Below are positions 45,774 to 55,929 of a stretch of DNA of 64,000 nucleotides, piece after piece. The DNA is taken from contig JAJEKV010000052.1 in the NCBI GenBank assembly GCA_021234155.1, positions 8,355,358-8,419,357 on the forward strand, in the 5' to 3' direction. The notes beneath the pieces are model-generated. The model saw nothing but the letters and a program-made list of their open reading frames with translations. It was not told the DNA's origin and did no database searches. Both the position numbers and the translations under genes were made by a program. The stretch is from Isoetes taiwanensis. Taxonomy: Eukaryota > Streptophyta > Lycopodiopsida > Isoetales > Isoetaceae. Each line of letters begins with the position of its first letter. Within the stretch, counting starts at the first letter, position 1.

Positions 45774-46517
45774 AATAAGAGGAGGTTTGACTACCAAACT
45801 CCAGCATACTATTTGGATCCCGAATATCAAGGAGGTCCTCCCTTTAGAAATGGCACTGTTCAGGCTTATTGGGATAATTATCTTTTTCAACTTGCTCCTA
45901 GGGATGATGTGAGGAGACAGGTGAAAAGTCAAGCCCTTCTTTTTCATAGAAAAGAAGGGAGATCTTCATTTCCTGATGCACAAAAAGATAAGTTTAGAGT
46001 AAGTTCTGGTACTTGGTGGTACGAAAATTGTTATGATATGCCACAATTGCAGGATATTGCACAGAAATTATTGTGTCAGTGTGCTAGCTCTTCCTCGCTT
46101 GAGAGGTTATTTAGTACATTTGAGCATGTGACAGATGGGAAAAGGGGCATTAGAATGTTGCCAGAAAGATCGAGTGCTCTTGTATTTGTTGCACATAATT
46201 TGAAACTTCGTAATGAGAACAGAGCTGCAGCAAGCGTCCTTCCTGAAATGTACGTTGGCTTGGGCAAGAAAGCTAGCATTCCAGAGCCAGAACAATTGCT
46301 AACATGGGGCACTGATGGAGATGATGATTATGATGATGGCGTTGAAACAATTGAGCATGCTGAAGGAAATTTGGAAGTGGGAAGCACTAGTGGATCTTTG
46401 GAGGAAGTAGGGAATGTTGGTAGTGGTTCTTGGTATGGTGAAGTTCATGGGGAGGATCATGATTATAGCCCTACTGCTGATGTTGAATTTGTTCCATCCT
46501 CTCTCTACCCAGAGTGA
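45774..46517 (+). CDS. hAT transposase, C-terminal part with dimerisation domain
   Basis: An open frame reads NKRRFDYQTPAYYLDPEYQG, then WDNYLFQLAPRDDVRRQ, SSGTWWYENCYDMPQLQDIA, CASSSSLERLFSTFEHV and SSALVFVAHNLKLRNE, the last parts being the hAT C-terminal dimerisation region. A long acidic, Gly/Ser-rich tail follows (DGDDDYDDGVETIEHAEGN). The open frame extends back to 45732, but 45732-45773 is hydrolase exon read out of frame. The catalytic N-terminal region is missing, so it is a remnant, yet the frame is intact for about 245 codons. Confidence 0.8.
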   Translation, partial: NKRRFDYQTPAYYLDPEYQGGPPFRNGTVQAYWDNYLFQLAPRDDVRRQVKSQALLFHRKEGRSSFPDAQKDKFRVSSGTWWYENCYDMPQLQDIAQKLLCQCASSSSLERLFSTFEHVTDGKRGIRMLPERSSALVFVAHNLKLRNENRAAASVLPEMYVGLGKKASIPEPEQLLTWGTDGDDDYDDGVETIEHAEGNLEVGSTSGSLEEVGNVGSGSWYGEVHGEDHDYSPTADVEFVPSSLYPE

Positions 46518-46916
46518 CAGTATCATATCCTTTCTATGTTGGTTTATTATATCTTATCTACATATAAACTATGGTGATGTAACGTAACAAAACTTTTGAG
46601 TTACTTTTATGTTTTATAATATGATAAACTTGACTTTTAAATTTTGAGTTACTTTTATGTTTTAATATGATAAATTTTACTTTTATGTTTTCTTCCCTTA
46701 ATGTTGTTATTATTGCAATAGAAGAATTTACAGTTTTCATATTTAAAAAATAGAGATTAAGCTGAAAAGATCAAGTACAAATATGATATTTTATGGAATA
46801 TTCTAAGAGAATATTCCGTATTCTCCGTATGCGTATTTCACGTATTCGTATTCCGTATTCATTTTTGAATCCCCGTATTCATTTCCGTATGCGTATTATG
46901 TCACTGTGATGCAAAG

Positions 46917-48192
46917 GTTTTTGAATTGAAATGACCATTTTGAAAGACCATGCCGCCTCCTTTAGCCTGCAAAAAGATCCAGTCTTTGAAGGAAGAAAAA
47001 TGGAAGGAAACAGAAGCAAGGAAGAAAAGAGAGGAACACATTGGCAAACTGTGGCACGAATAATACGTTGAAGCCCCAGGGTACAGAAGCATTAGCTGTG
47101 ACGTTGCAATTACTTTAAAGCTTAAGATGGTAGGTCTTGATACTTGCACCAGTTTGCAAAGCGAACTCTCTCCCATGGATGCTTGTATATGTGCTCTTGC
47201 TTCAATCCTTGAAATATTCTTAGTTAATGGATTGATTGAAACAGAGATTTGACTTACCTGATTCCTTCCTACACCAATTTGGCGACCCACAACCATAATA
47301 AACCTACGATTAGCCAGTGTCTTGATTGCAAGAAAGTTATAACCAAGCATCCAAGCATGCTCTTACACGATATGAAGAGCAGAGATGGGCCTCGCACAGC
47401 AACAAGAGTGACCGGAAGATTTGATGGCAATAGCAAAGACGGGCCTCGCTCAGCAACAGGAGTGACCACCAGTTTAAGGGCAATGGCAAGTTTGGAGCAG
47501 TTTCCAGGATATTCTAGGCATATACCAGCATATGCTCAGAATATGCTAAAAAACCACTTGAGCGACGGTTTGCCCCCATAGGGGCAACCCAAAAAATGAA
47601 CTGAATTATGGTATCTTCACTTTGGGTAAGTATAGTAGTTTTCAATGATGGAAACGTATGTGCTTGATGATTCTCAAGCAAATTCTTCATAAGATCTTTT
47701 ATTTTATGTATGTTATATAAAAATAGTTGCAACATGTATGTTTTAAACCACCTTCTCAAATTTCTTCTTTTCCCCGACATCTTTGTCATAAATTATATTC
47801 CCTCATCTTCTTATGTTCATGCAAAAATGCAGCAACCCGATGCAAAAAGCCTACATAAGCTAACAAAAACTTTAGCTAATCTGATGATCAAGACAAATCT
47901 GCTTAGTGAAGGAAGGAGAACTGATGTGTACAAGCATTTAGAGGTCGTTCCAGAAAGCATGCAGGCATTGGTGCTTTATACCAAGGATTATTATGGTTTA
48001 TAATATGCTTTGACAATTGCTTCTGTGTAAATGTTAATCAAGCCTGTAGTTCTCGTTGAGGAGGGCTGGGTAGCCTGCAGAGTTTCACAATAATAAGATC
48101 GTTAAAACAGATTCATACTTCTTAATTGCATTTGTTCTTTGAAGTCATTTTATCCTTATTTGCCCTTTTCTAGATTACATTCAAATAAGATG
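46917..48192. other. Flank of the hAT element, possible isolated exons
   Basis: On the minus strand IKTLANRRFIMVVGRQIGVG ends at a good donor (CAG/GTAAGTC, near 47258), and a splice acceptor (CTTTTTGCAG) occurs near 46972. On the plus strand 47830-48003 reads QPDAKSLHKLTKTLANLMIK and RTDVYKHLEVVPESMQALVL after an ATGCAG acceptor, with a stop at 48001. I recognise neither. A 54-bp tandem duplication lies at 47383-47490 (GGGCCTCGC(A/T)CAGCAACA). Confidence 0.35.
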
Positions 48193-48468
48193 TCAACAAT
48201 CTAAAGTTAGATGGGCCAAAGCAATCAAATAGTTGTATACGTCATGAGTGCGAGAGTTATGTAAAGATGTTTCACATGTCTGGACCAGCATGGAATTCTG
48301 GGGGTTCAATGCTTGAGTAGTTGCTTTCTCGGGTGCTCCAGTACTAGCGGCTGGTCCCAAAGTTCCACCATCTCCTCCAGCTAGTCGTAGAGTTCCTCCA
48401 CCTCCACCAGCATCAACAAGTAGTTTATGAGGGTATTCAGCATCACCTGCTGTTTTCAAACCAGCCAT
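48193..48468 (-). other. Possible exon: MAGLKTAGDAEY, Gly-rich
   Basis: A true ATG at 48468 on the minus strand opens an 91-codon frame starting MAGLKTAGDAEYPHKLLVDA, followed by a Gly-rich run. It has no stop-rich neighbours and could be a first exon, but no family was recognised. Confidence 0.3.
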
Positions 48469-48856
48469 GAGTGCAGTATCTAACTAAACCAACTGAGGAA
48501 ATGCCTTAACATCAGGTACCCTTTGTCATCTTTGGCAACGTTGCAACGTTTTTTATTATATACCAAGATTATGAGCAAATGCATGTTGCACAGGTCTGAC
48601 AACTGACAAAGGTCAGAGACAATTTAAAAGCTAAGAATAAGCCAGATAAATAAGGGAGGCATAGTTCCATCTGGACAAGCTGCTGAGACACGTATGCTTA
48701 TGGCTGCTTGCCTGATCTGCAACAAATAATTTCCCTGTTTAGCAGCATTAGGAAAAGTTAACACCAGGTAAATTATATCAGCCATAATAGGATCCAATTT
48801 TGGTGCTTCAAATCTGCTGGCTTGTCCAAAGCTCTGAGTTTAAGGTTGGCATTTAA

Positions 48857-49102
48857 TCGTCACACGTGTAGCATGTATGGCAAAGAGGTTGGCATCGCCG
48901 AAGAGGGCAACGAGGTAATCCTCCATGGCCTCCTGCAATGCGAGGATGGCGTGGGTCTGGAATTGTAAGTCGGTCTTGAACTGTGCAATTTTTTGGACTA
49001 GCCGCTGGAAGGGCAGCTTCCGTAACAGAGCTCTGTCGACTTTTGATACTTCCTAATCTCTCATAAGGCAACTGTTCCCGGCCTAAACCTGTGGGGTTTC
49101 CT
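48857..49102 (-). pseudogene. Histone H3-like fragment (pseudogene)
   Basis: The minus strand, allowing one stop and one frameshift, reads KPHRFRPGTVAL, stop, [11 protein letters not shown], then [40 protein letters not shown] and [18 protein letters not shown]. This is the histone-fold part of H3 from about residue 37 to 119, in order and almost gap-free. The residue that would be Arg in VALREIRK is TGA. The H3 N-terminal tail with its modified lysines is not seen, since upstream reads Pro-rich sequence, and the last 16 residues are missing. Loop 1 is not lengthened, which argues for canonical H3 over centromeric H3, although AMEDYLV and the odd tail leave that open. Confidence 0.8.
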
Positions 49103-49243
49103 TGGACGAGGTGGAGGAACAAGGGGAAGAGTCTTGCTCCCAGTGGCCCGGTGCCAGGCCCACTGGACTAGGATCTCGCGGCGAGTATCCCCCTGACCCC
49201 ACCTAATGCTTGGAGCTGTGTCTTATACTTAGGACCCAACCGA

Positions 49244-49929
49244 TTAGGGTTGGTTTCTTCCGCCTCTGCTGAATGGTGGGGTTGGTAGGCTCTTCAATGT
49301 CCTTCTTTGCTTGCTCTTCTTCCAACCGTGTTGCCTCCCGTTTGACATGGCGCTCCCATAACTGGCGTACCTCAGTCCTTCTCTAGATCTCTGCAATGTA
49401 TCTGTCAGGATGGGTCTCCATGCCAGGTTCAACGGGTTGCAGGTCTTCTGGATGAGGGGTGTCGGTATATCTTCCCAGATGAAACTTTGGCTCTCCTCAT
49501 CGTAATAATACAGGAGCAAGGTGAAAGAGCACCCTTGTGTTATAACTCTTCCTCTCCCGAAGTAAATATATTGTTGCCCTCGGACAACTAGGTCTCCACT
49601 TGCAACCTACCATGCGTCCTCATCTTGGGCCATGGCCATGATTTTTGTAGCTTCAAGGCGAGCATCTTTCGCAGCGGCGTCTGGGCCCAAGAGTTAATAC
49701 TTGGTCATCCTGCTCCACAAGAGTGTACCTCTCGCCTTCAGCGTTGAGTTTCAGCAGGAACTACTCTGTGAGATGGAATATGGAATAAGGGATCCGGTCT
49801 CCTTCCATGAACCTCTGAACCAACTGTTTAAGGAGGAGCTCGATCTTGGCGCGGCCATCCGCGTCATCGTAGAAAGGCCCTCCATCTACCTCGGGCCACC
49901 ATGGATGGCCAAATGCCCGTGGGAAGGAC
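49244..49929 (-). pseudogene. Broken reading frame next to the chromovirus-like LTR, unrecognised
   Basis: On the minus strand, across stops, one reads VDGGPFYDDADGRAKIELLL, FLLKLNAEGERYTLVEQDDQ, DARLEATKIMAMAQDEDAW, LLYYYDEESQSFIWEDIPTP and ATRLEEEQAKKDIEEPTNP. The charged, coiled-coil style might be element-derived, but no motif is decisive. Confidence 0.35.
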
Positions 49930-51232
49930 ACGGAGGTGTCATTTGTCCCATGCCCTCCATGGAAAGCCAAGCGTAAATACAAGTTAGCACCTAGCACACA
50001 ATACATAAAATAATATATCACCGCGAAGGGTGGCCCACCCATCAGTAGTACATCACCTCATAACAGATACAATGACAAATGCATCAAATAAAGGATCTAA
50101 TTTCGGGGCTCGGACTCCATGGTGTCAATTGACTGGCAAACCCTCCGGATAACAACAGACAAAATCATGGCAATGGTGTTAGCTGGCATAGAACAATGGC
50201 TAGGGTAGTCCACTCCATCCGCCCCTCCTGTGCACACTTTGCAGATAGGCTGAATCATGCTATGGCATGGTTATGGCCTTTCGGGGATGCAATCTCATGG
50301 AGTCACCCTATGAGACTACATCGGGTTACATCTCCCCAGTCCCGATGAGGCAGGGAGGAAATGAATTCATTCTTGGAGCACAATGGTTCTCATGGATGGC
50401 TAGAGGATCGTACCACCACTGGTGAACATGCATCCGTACCCGACTTTAACCCCCAAAGGCTACACCGAGCCCAGGACGTCCCTATAGGCATGTATCCTGC
50501 GACCTAGAGGGTGTCGGACCCATACCCAGCCCCAACGCGAGGACCGACTTTAAGCCTAGCACATTATAGGAATCTTGTAGTCAAACTAGGCAAGATTCCA
50601 CCTCCATTTCACCATCATGCCCGTTATTTGATGCTGAACTTCATTATAGCATCTATAGCCTGGTGGGCTCTTGTGCGCAAGCCAAATTTAATGGGATCTA
50701 AGGGGTTCTGGCTAGGAGCATCTCGACTGTCTAGATGGCCTTTAGGTCTCTACCACCCCTTAACCCATACAACACAGGAGGAATAGAAAGAGAACTATCA
50801 CAGAACATCCATCCATCTATAATATCAAATTGAACATAAAATAAAGACTAATCAAACAACTACTCATAAATAATCCTATGACTGTCTAAGAGTCCAAGCT
50901 ATCTACGTACTAACTGAATCTCTGGTTCTCTAGTCTTCTGGCTGGAACAAAGGTGAACAACAGCTCCTCCTCCACCAATCTCCCCCCAAATTTGAATTGA
51001 GGCAGAATAGGGGATGGCGCCCCAATTTGCCACCCCAAAATGGCAAGTTGCCTCCTGGCTAATTGAACTGGGCCATGTGGCACTGTCTAATTGGCCTACC
51101 TTGCTAATTACTACTCTTAATTAGCCTATTTAGGTTAAGTTAGTTGCAATAGATTAGTCTCTAATGGTCCAGATACATTGGTGATGTTCCACGTATTGAT
51201 ACATATACCATATAATTATGTGGAACGTCACA
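49930..51232 (-). repeat. LTR of a second chromovirus-like element
   Basis: The end near 51232 reads AACGTCACA, then CTCCCCCTAATGAATTG, which on the minus strand is a polypurine tract followed by TGTGACGTTCC, as in the LTR at 22845-24356. Shared internal blocks include GTCATTTGTCCC, CCGCCCCTCC(C/T)GTGCACA and CTCCCCAGTCCCGATGAGGCAGG. The other end is not sharply defined (about 49800-49930). Divergence from the first LTR is high: a related family, not the same element. Confidence 0.6.
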
Positions 51233-51479
51233 CTCCCCCTAATGAATTGCCCCTTAACGGCGGCAATCAGAGAGAGAGGGAGGGAGGGAGGGAGAGAGAG
51301 GAAAGAAAATGAAATGAAGTTTGATAATTACATCTGTGAGACCGCCAGGTCTATAACATCCTCTGATAATAATGCATTAGTCTCTCCTACCTCTAACTCG
51401 TCTACTTTTAAGATTCTTAAAACATCGTTCCTACGCTTTAAAACATCAATGATACATCTCCCAATAACGTGATCCTGGA

Positions 51480-51730
51480 AAATCAAAGAAAGCCATCAAC
51501 GTGTCAGCACATACATTATATTTCTCTCGAATATCTCTGTAAGCATAGCAATGTCGAAGTACATGTTCCTCATCTTCAAGTATCCCTGCCTCATATATCT
51601 TACACAATCTATGCTCGTGAGGAACGTCATTTTACCTGCCTACTTCAACACCAAGCCTATGTGAGCTCAGCCTCATCCTGTAGATGGCATGCCTATGCTT
51701 CGTGGAAATTCCCTCTGCCAAATACTTTAT
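51480..51730 (-). pseudogene. LINE C-terminal zinc-binding fragment
   Basis: The minus strand reads HRHAIYRMRLSSHRLGVEVG, stop, NDVPHEHRLCKIYEAGILED, EEHVLRHCYAYRDIREKY. This has the form of the C-terminal module of non-LTR reverse transcriptases (xRLSxHxLxxExGR, LC, EDExHxLxxCxxYxxIRxKY) and resembles the LINE end at 18977-19488. Confidence 0.6.
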
Positions 51731-52238
51731 CGCATGTAATGTAGGATTAATATGGGTTCTATAAAACTCCTTTTTTACTGCCCCATCTCTTCATATCCTC
51801 TGAAGAATATTCATTTTGACCCATGTGCAGATGTATCAGAGGCAACAAAACTCTAGATCTGACCAAAATGCTAATATTACTTCCTCTCTGAATTCATTAA
51901 GCATACATTTCTTTGTCCAAAATTGAACTCATTTTGGAACTTCAAATCTAACTAAGCCTATAAATATTCTTGATTTTCTTATGCATGATGACCCTTATGA
52001 AAATACCATTTGTCTGCTCTTTGGAATATCCAAAATGTAGAAACAGGTGCTCCTACGATCATCATGGTTTTTCAAATATGTTGATTAAGATGCACTTTAA
52101 ATATGACCTGGAAGTAATGTTACCTCTCACGAGCATCGATAATATATATGATGATCATTGGGACACTATTGTTACATTTTCTGGATATTATGATTTGTTT
52201 TGATTACATTGTGAATATGATTTTTCTAGTTCTAATTT
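51731..52238. other. No gene seen
   Basis: AT-rich flank of the large LINE insertion. Confidence 0.5.
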
Positions 52239-52261
52239 TTTGATGCTATATCTGGATAAAT
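52239..52261 (+). repeat. Target-site duplication of the large LINE, left copy
   Basis: Identical over 23 bases to 58477-58499; contains GATGCTATATCTGGATAAAT. Confidence 0.9.
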
Positions 52262-52415
52262 AGAATAGAATAGAATAGATAAGATAAATATAAAGATAAA
52301 GATAAAGATAAAGATGAAAAAGATTTTATCGTCCGCAGAAACCCATTCGGGTTATGGGACCCAATACAGAAGAAGGGGCGTAAGCCTAAATTGGGGGAGG
52401 AAGGAAGGAAGGAAG
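52262..52415 (-). repeat. Duplicated LINE 3' tail with two different microsatellites
   Basis: Two copies of an about 50-bp terminal sequence occur (plus-strand TTTTATCGTCCGCAGAAACC at 52324 and TTTTATCGCCCACGGAGACC at 52419, both followed by TATGGGACCCAATACA). In element orientation the inner copy ends in CTTCC repeats (plus-strand GGAAGG at 52398-52414). The outer copy ends in TTTATC and TATTC repeats, which abut the target duplication. Confidence 0.85.
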
Positions 52416-53499
52416 GTACTTTTATCGCCCACGGAGACCAATCGGCCTATGGGACCCAATACAAAAAAACGCAGAAGCGGATTCTTGCCGGATTAAAAAC
52501 CCCGCCCGAAGGGTTTTCGAGGGAAAACCGTGGCAAAGAATCGGCCCGGCCGATAAACCGTGCTAATCATATAAAATGCAGAAACATCCCAATATATACA
52601 AGCCATGCACCACCCCAGTAGTGCCTAGTCACGGACAACAAAGCGGGGCAAATGTGACCTCGCAGGTCCAAGTACCTCCCGGATGTATGACCCCGTGGCA
52701 CGCATCGACGGTGTGTTCATCGGCAAATGCAAGGGCACGTCCCGCCTATTAAGGGGCGATCCGCCCGGGACTGACCGAACTTGGGCAACTCACGGAAAGT
52801 GTGAGACTCATCCTCAATGGCACCCGCTTGACAAAGACCGACAGAGCCCGTCCGGCGGGGCTCCCCAATCCACCGCCTGCCTCGGCGCGAAGATGGTGGG
52901 CACTGTATGCGAATGGAGGCAATGAGTCTCGCTTTTTGAGGGGTACCGGGAACGCAGGTAGAGCTGTGGGCCCCGCTAACACGGGGTTGATGTGCTCCTT
53001 GTAATGGGCCATTTTGACCGCTTTAGAGCAATGGGGTCCCGTGAGCTTGCCAAGGAAACAAGCATCTAGGTACTCCCGCTAGCTATCACGATCGGTCGCC
53101 GCGCCCGGTATGCGCATCGCGACGCTCCATCCGGGCGTTCATCTGGCGAACCTCTCTCTTACCCCTCCAACAGGCCCTAAGCAGCATGCGGACTCATGGC
53201 CACAAAGTAAGCTGTGTGTCGGAGCCGAAAGCATCACCCATAGTAACCACTTTTCGAAAATAGACGATGTGTCTATCAAGGGCCCCGTGAAGTGGCAAGA
53301 ATCCATTTCCCGCAGCGAGAATCGATAGGGGACTGAAGGTTTCACCCCAAGTGCCCGTGCCAAAAATGCCTTCTCGCACCTGCTCCAAGTCATTCCTGTG
53401 TCGCCAAAGAGACGACCGGGCCCCAAACCTCACCCCCTACGAAGGACAGTTCGACCCGGTGCCCGGAACAGATGTGACCGATGGCCCCAATCATATAGC

Positions 53500-54950
53500 T
53501 CGCCGGGTGACTGCTGTTACGCATGGCATAAAGCGCTTTCGCCTGCTGTCACCCAAGCGGATAGACGCCTCCCCAGCAGCAGGAGGGGAACTCCACCCCT
53601 AGGTACTTGTAGGTGGGCGTGGACGCCCACAGCCGCCCCCGATATGTGAGTGCAGGAGGCATGGGGTGACGGAAGAGGATATGAGAACCACCCGGTCTTG
53701 GCCGATTGACGCAAGCATGTCTCAGAGTCCCGACAAAATGTGTCTAGGGCATCCGTGTGAGACCAGAGATAGCTTCGGGGTGTGGGCCAAGAGGCCAACA
53801 TCGCCCAGAGATAGATGAGCCGGCGGATGACCGGTGCAAAAGCCGTGATGCCATCCCCCCATGCTCGCGAAGCCGTGGCTCTAACTGATCAATGTAGAGG
53901 CCAAAAGTGTTGGCGTAGAGGGGGGCAACCCCGCCGACCCGATACTACCGGTGAATGCTTGGCCCGGCCACGATCCCCGCCAAAACAACTCTCATGCAAC
54001 TCAGATATGGCATTCTCGCGACAAAAGCTGGAGCCCCAGGTTGACGCAGTCTCAGCCCACGCTTTTTCGGGGTCAGATCAAAAGCCTTTTGCGAAGTCCA
54101 CAAAGCAAAGCAATACAAGTCCAAAGATGATTCCTACCGTCTTCAATCGCGCCCGCAGCCGTAAAGATATGGTCAATCGCTGAGTGGCGGGTCGAAAAGC
54201 CCGCCTCGTGTGAGGGCTCGCGACATCCGGCGCCCGCCCCAGCCGGGTCAATCGCTGCTCGAGAATGCCACCAACGGTTTGGCAAACACCGAATCGACCA
54301 TGATCGTCAGTAATTGGCCGGACAAAGGTGGGTCGCCCGCCTTTGTGAATGGGAACAACCCCGCTTGTGGTCCATTGTCTGGGAAACCATCCCGCAATGC
54401 TCGTTGAAACGTGGTAGTGAGGACCGCAGCACAAAGCGGGGCCGCCTCGCCCACTTGAGTAACTTCGGCCCGCATACCATCGAGGTCACCGCCTTCCCAT
54501 TAGCTAGCCGCTGCAGGCCCTCCTCAACATCCTCGGCCCACGAGAACCAATGGGGGGCCATCCTGTGGGGGTATGGGCGACGCTGTCCCCCGGCGGGTCA
54601 TAGAGCCGGGCCAAGTATCGCTCCCACGCCTGTGTGATGTCCCCAGAGGGCTGGGCTGGCCTTCAAGCACTCGGCTACAAAAGGTTCGAGGATGAGTGTC
54701 CAAAGAGCCGAACATCTCCCCGATGTTAGTAAGGTACCGCCTTTGTGTCCTTCCGGCAGATGGGCGCAGATGTAATGGTGGTGGCCTGCAAGCGGCACCG
54801 GATCCAGAATGTGACGCGAGCTGCCGCTATGCTTTTTTACACCGAGATCAAACCATCGGTTACGCTGAATGTTGCTGACCCGAGCGGCGACGCGGGGGTC
54901 CGCCAAAGCACTCGGCCCGTCCGCGTGATCCCGTAATAGCGGGGTCACCG
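53500..54950 (-). pseudogene. Reverse transcriptase region of the large LINE
   Basis: Minus-strand frames, with shifts, give EDVEEGLQRLANGKA, RALRDGFP, VVPIHKGG, TIMVDSVFAKPL, GGILEQRLTRL, SAIDHIF and LLAHTPKLSLVSH. This is the order of a non-LTR reverse transcriptase fingers and palm. Where the YADD/FADD active-site box should stand (near 53800) the sequence is LSLGD or LWAM depending on frame, so the catalytic aspartates are not intact. Confidence 0.75.
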
Positions 54951-54959
54951 GTCCGTCAC

Positions 54960-55920
54960 GCTTCTAGTGTGGAGGTCCGTAATTACGGGAGGGCGCCCAT
55001 GAGCATCTGGCACAGTCCCCTCGCCGCCATAATCGAAGTCTCAACCGAGGACGGCGAGGGGCTGGTATAGTGGGGTTCCGGCGGCTCGCCAAACCAGGTC
55101 CAAATAAAGTGGGAGGTGATCCGAAGTCGACCTCCTCATCCCGACCGGGTTCTGCGGCCCACCCTAAACGATCGATGAGATGCATATCTTGCGCAACTAC
55201 AAGCACATAGTCCACCACACTAGACCCTCCCCCGATTGTCCCGCTCGCATGTGCACTTATGGTGAATCGGGCCACCGCGGAAAGGCCATTGCAAATTATC
55301 AAGTCAAAAATGCCACATAGCAGAGCAACTGCGTCGCCAAAGCGAAAGTGACCGGCCGTCATCCAACCAGCGTGGGCGGCGCTACTTTCAAGGGCGAAGG
55401 CAGGACATCGTCGGGCCGAGGGGGTCAAGTCGCATGGGCTGCTCTACTCCCGTCCCGTGCATTGAAATCTCCAAGAAGGACGACCCTACCCAACGGGCCG
55501 ATGCCGGGCCAGATGTCATCATATAGATCGACATACGGGTCCATCCTATCCGCAGACGGGGTGGTGGCGATAGAAGGTGCCGTCAAGCGTGAGGGAAATA
55601 ACAGCGCCGAAAAAAGAGGGTTGCCACCGGTATTATGCACACGAACCCGTGGTACCCAGGTTGTGTTCAATTCGTCTTTCCGAGGGTAACCGAATGTGCC
55701 AAGGTTGTCCGGGTAGTAGCAAGCCACTCCCCCATGACCGCGCTTGGCCCCGTGCATGTGTATTGAAGACCGAGAAATGTTGGTAACCCGCAAATCGTAG
55801 CTCAGGCTCAAAGATGCTCCCATGTCTCCATGAGGAAGATGAGATCCATACCGGCCGCCACTGAAAGTTCAGATCGCCCCCTTCTCGCCAAGGGAAGCCT
55901 CGACAATTCCATGAGACCAC
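54960..55920 (-). pseudogene. Endonuclease region of the large LINE
   Basis: The minus-strand frames read VSWNCRGFPWREGG, HMHGAKRGHGGVACYYPDNL, VDLYDDIWPGIGPLGRVVLL, GDFNARDGSRAA, then LLCGIFDLIICNGLS, SVVDYVLVVAQDMHLIDRLG. These are the WNCRG, GGVACYY, GDFNAR and VVDY elements of an apurinic-endonuclease-like domain, and they match the fragments at 14795-15310 and 11640-11918. The final SDH block has decayed. Frameshifts split it. Confidence 0.8.
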
Positions 55921-55929
55921 CCGGGAGGC

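Larger units (their letters stand above)
44867..46908 (+). mobile_element. hAT-type DNA transposon carrying host gene fragments, complete ends
   Basis: The 2,042-bp element is flanked by the 8-bp duplication ATGCAAAG (44859-44866 and 46909-46916). The ends are short imperfect inverted repeats: CATAGAAACAGAATACG on the left, and CACAGTGACATAATACG on the right when reversed. Many copies of AATACGG in both orientations lie next to both ends (44877-45020 and 46815-46900), as is usual for hAT elements. Inside are, left to right: a GDSL lipase fragment (minus), a gamma-glutamyl hydrolase fragment (plus) and the C-terminal part of a hAT transposase (plus). The N-terminal transposase half is missing, so it is non-autonomous. 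Confidence 0.85.

Noticed and set aside
53139..54637. Multiple plus-strand open frames in the GC-rich block
   Set aside because: GC-rich sequence has few stops; the minus strand carries the recognisable LINE motifs and the plus frames are shadows.
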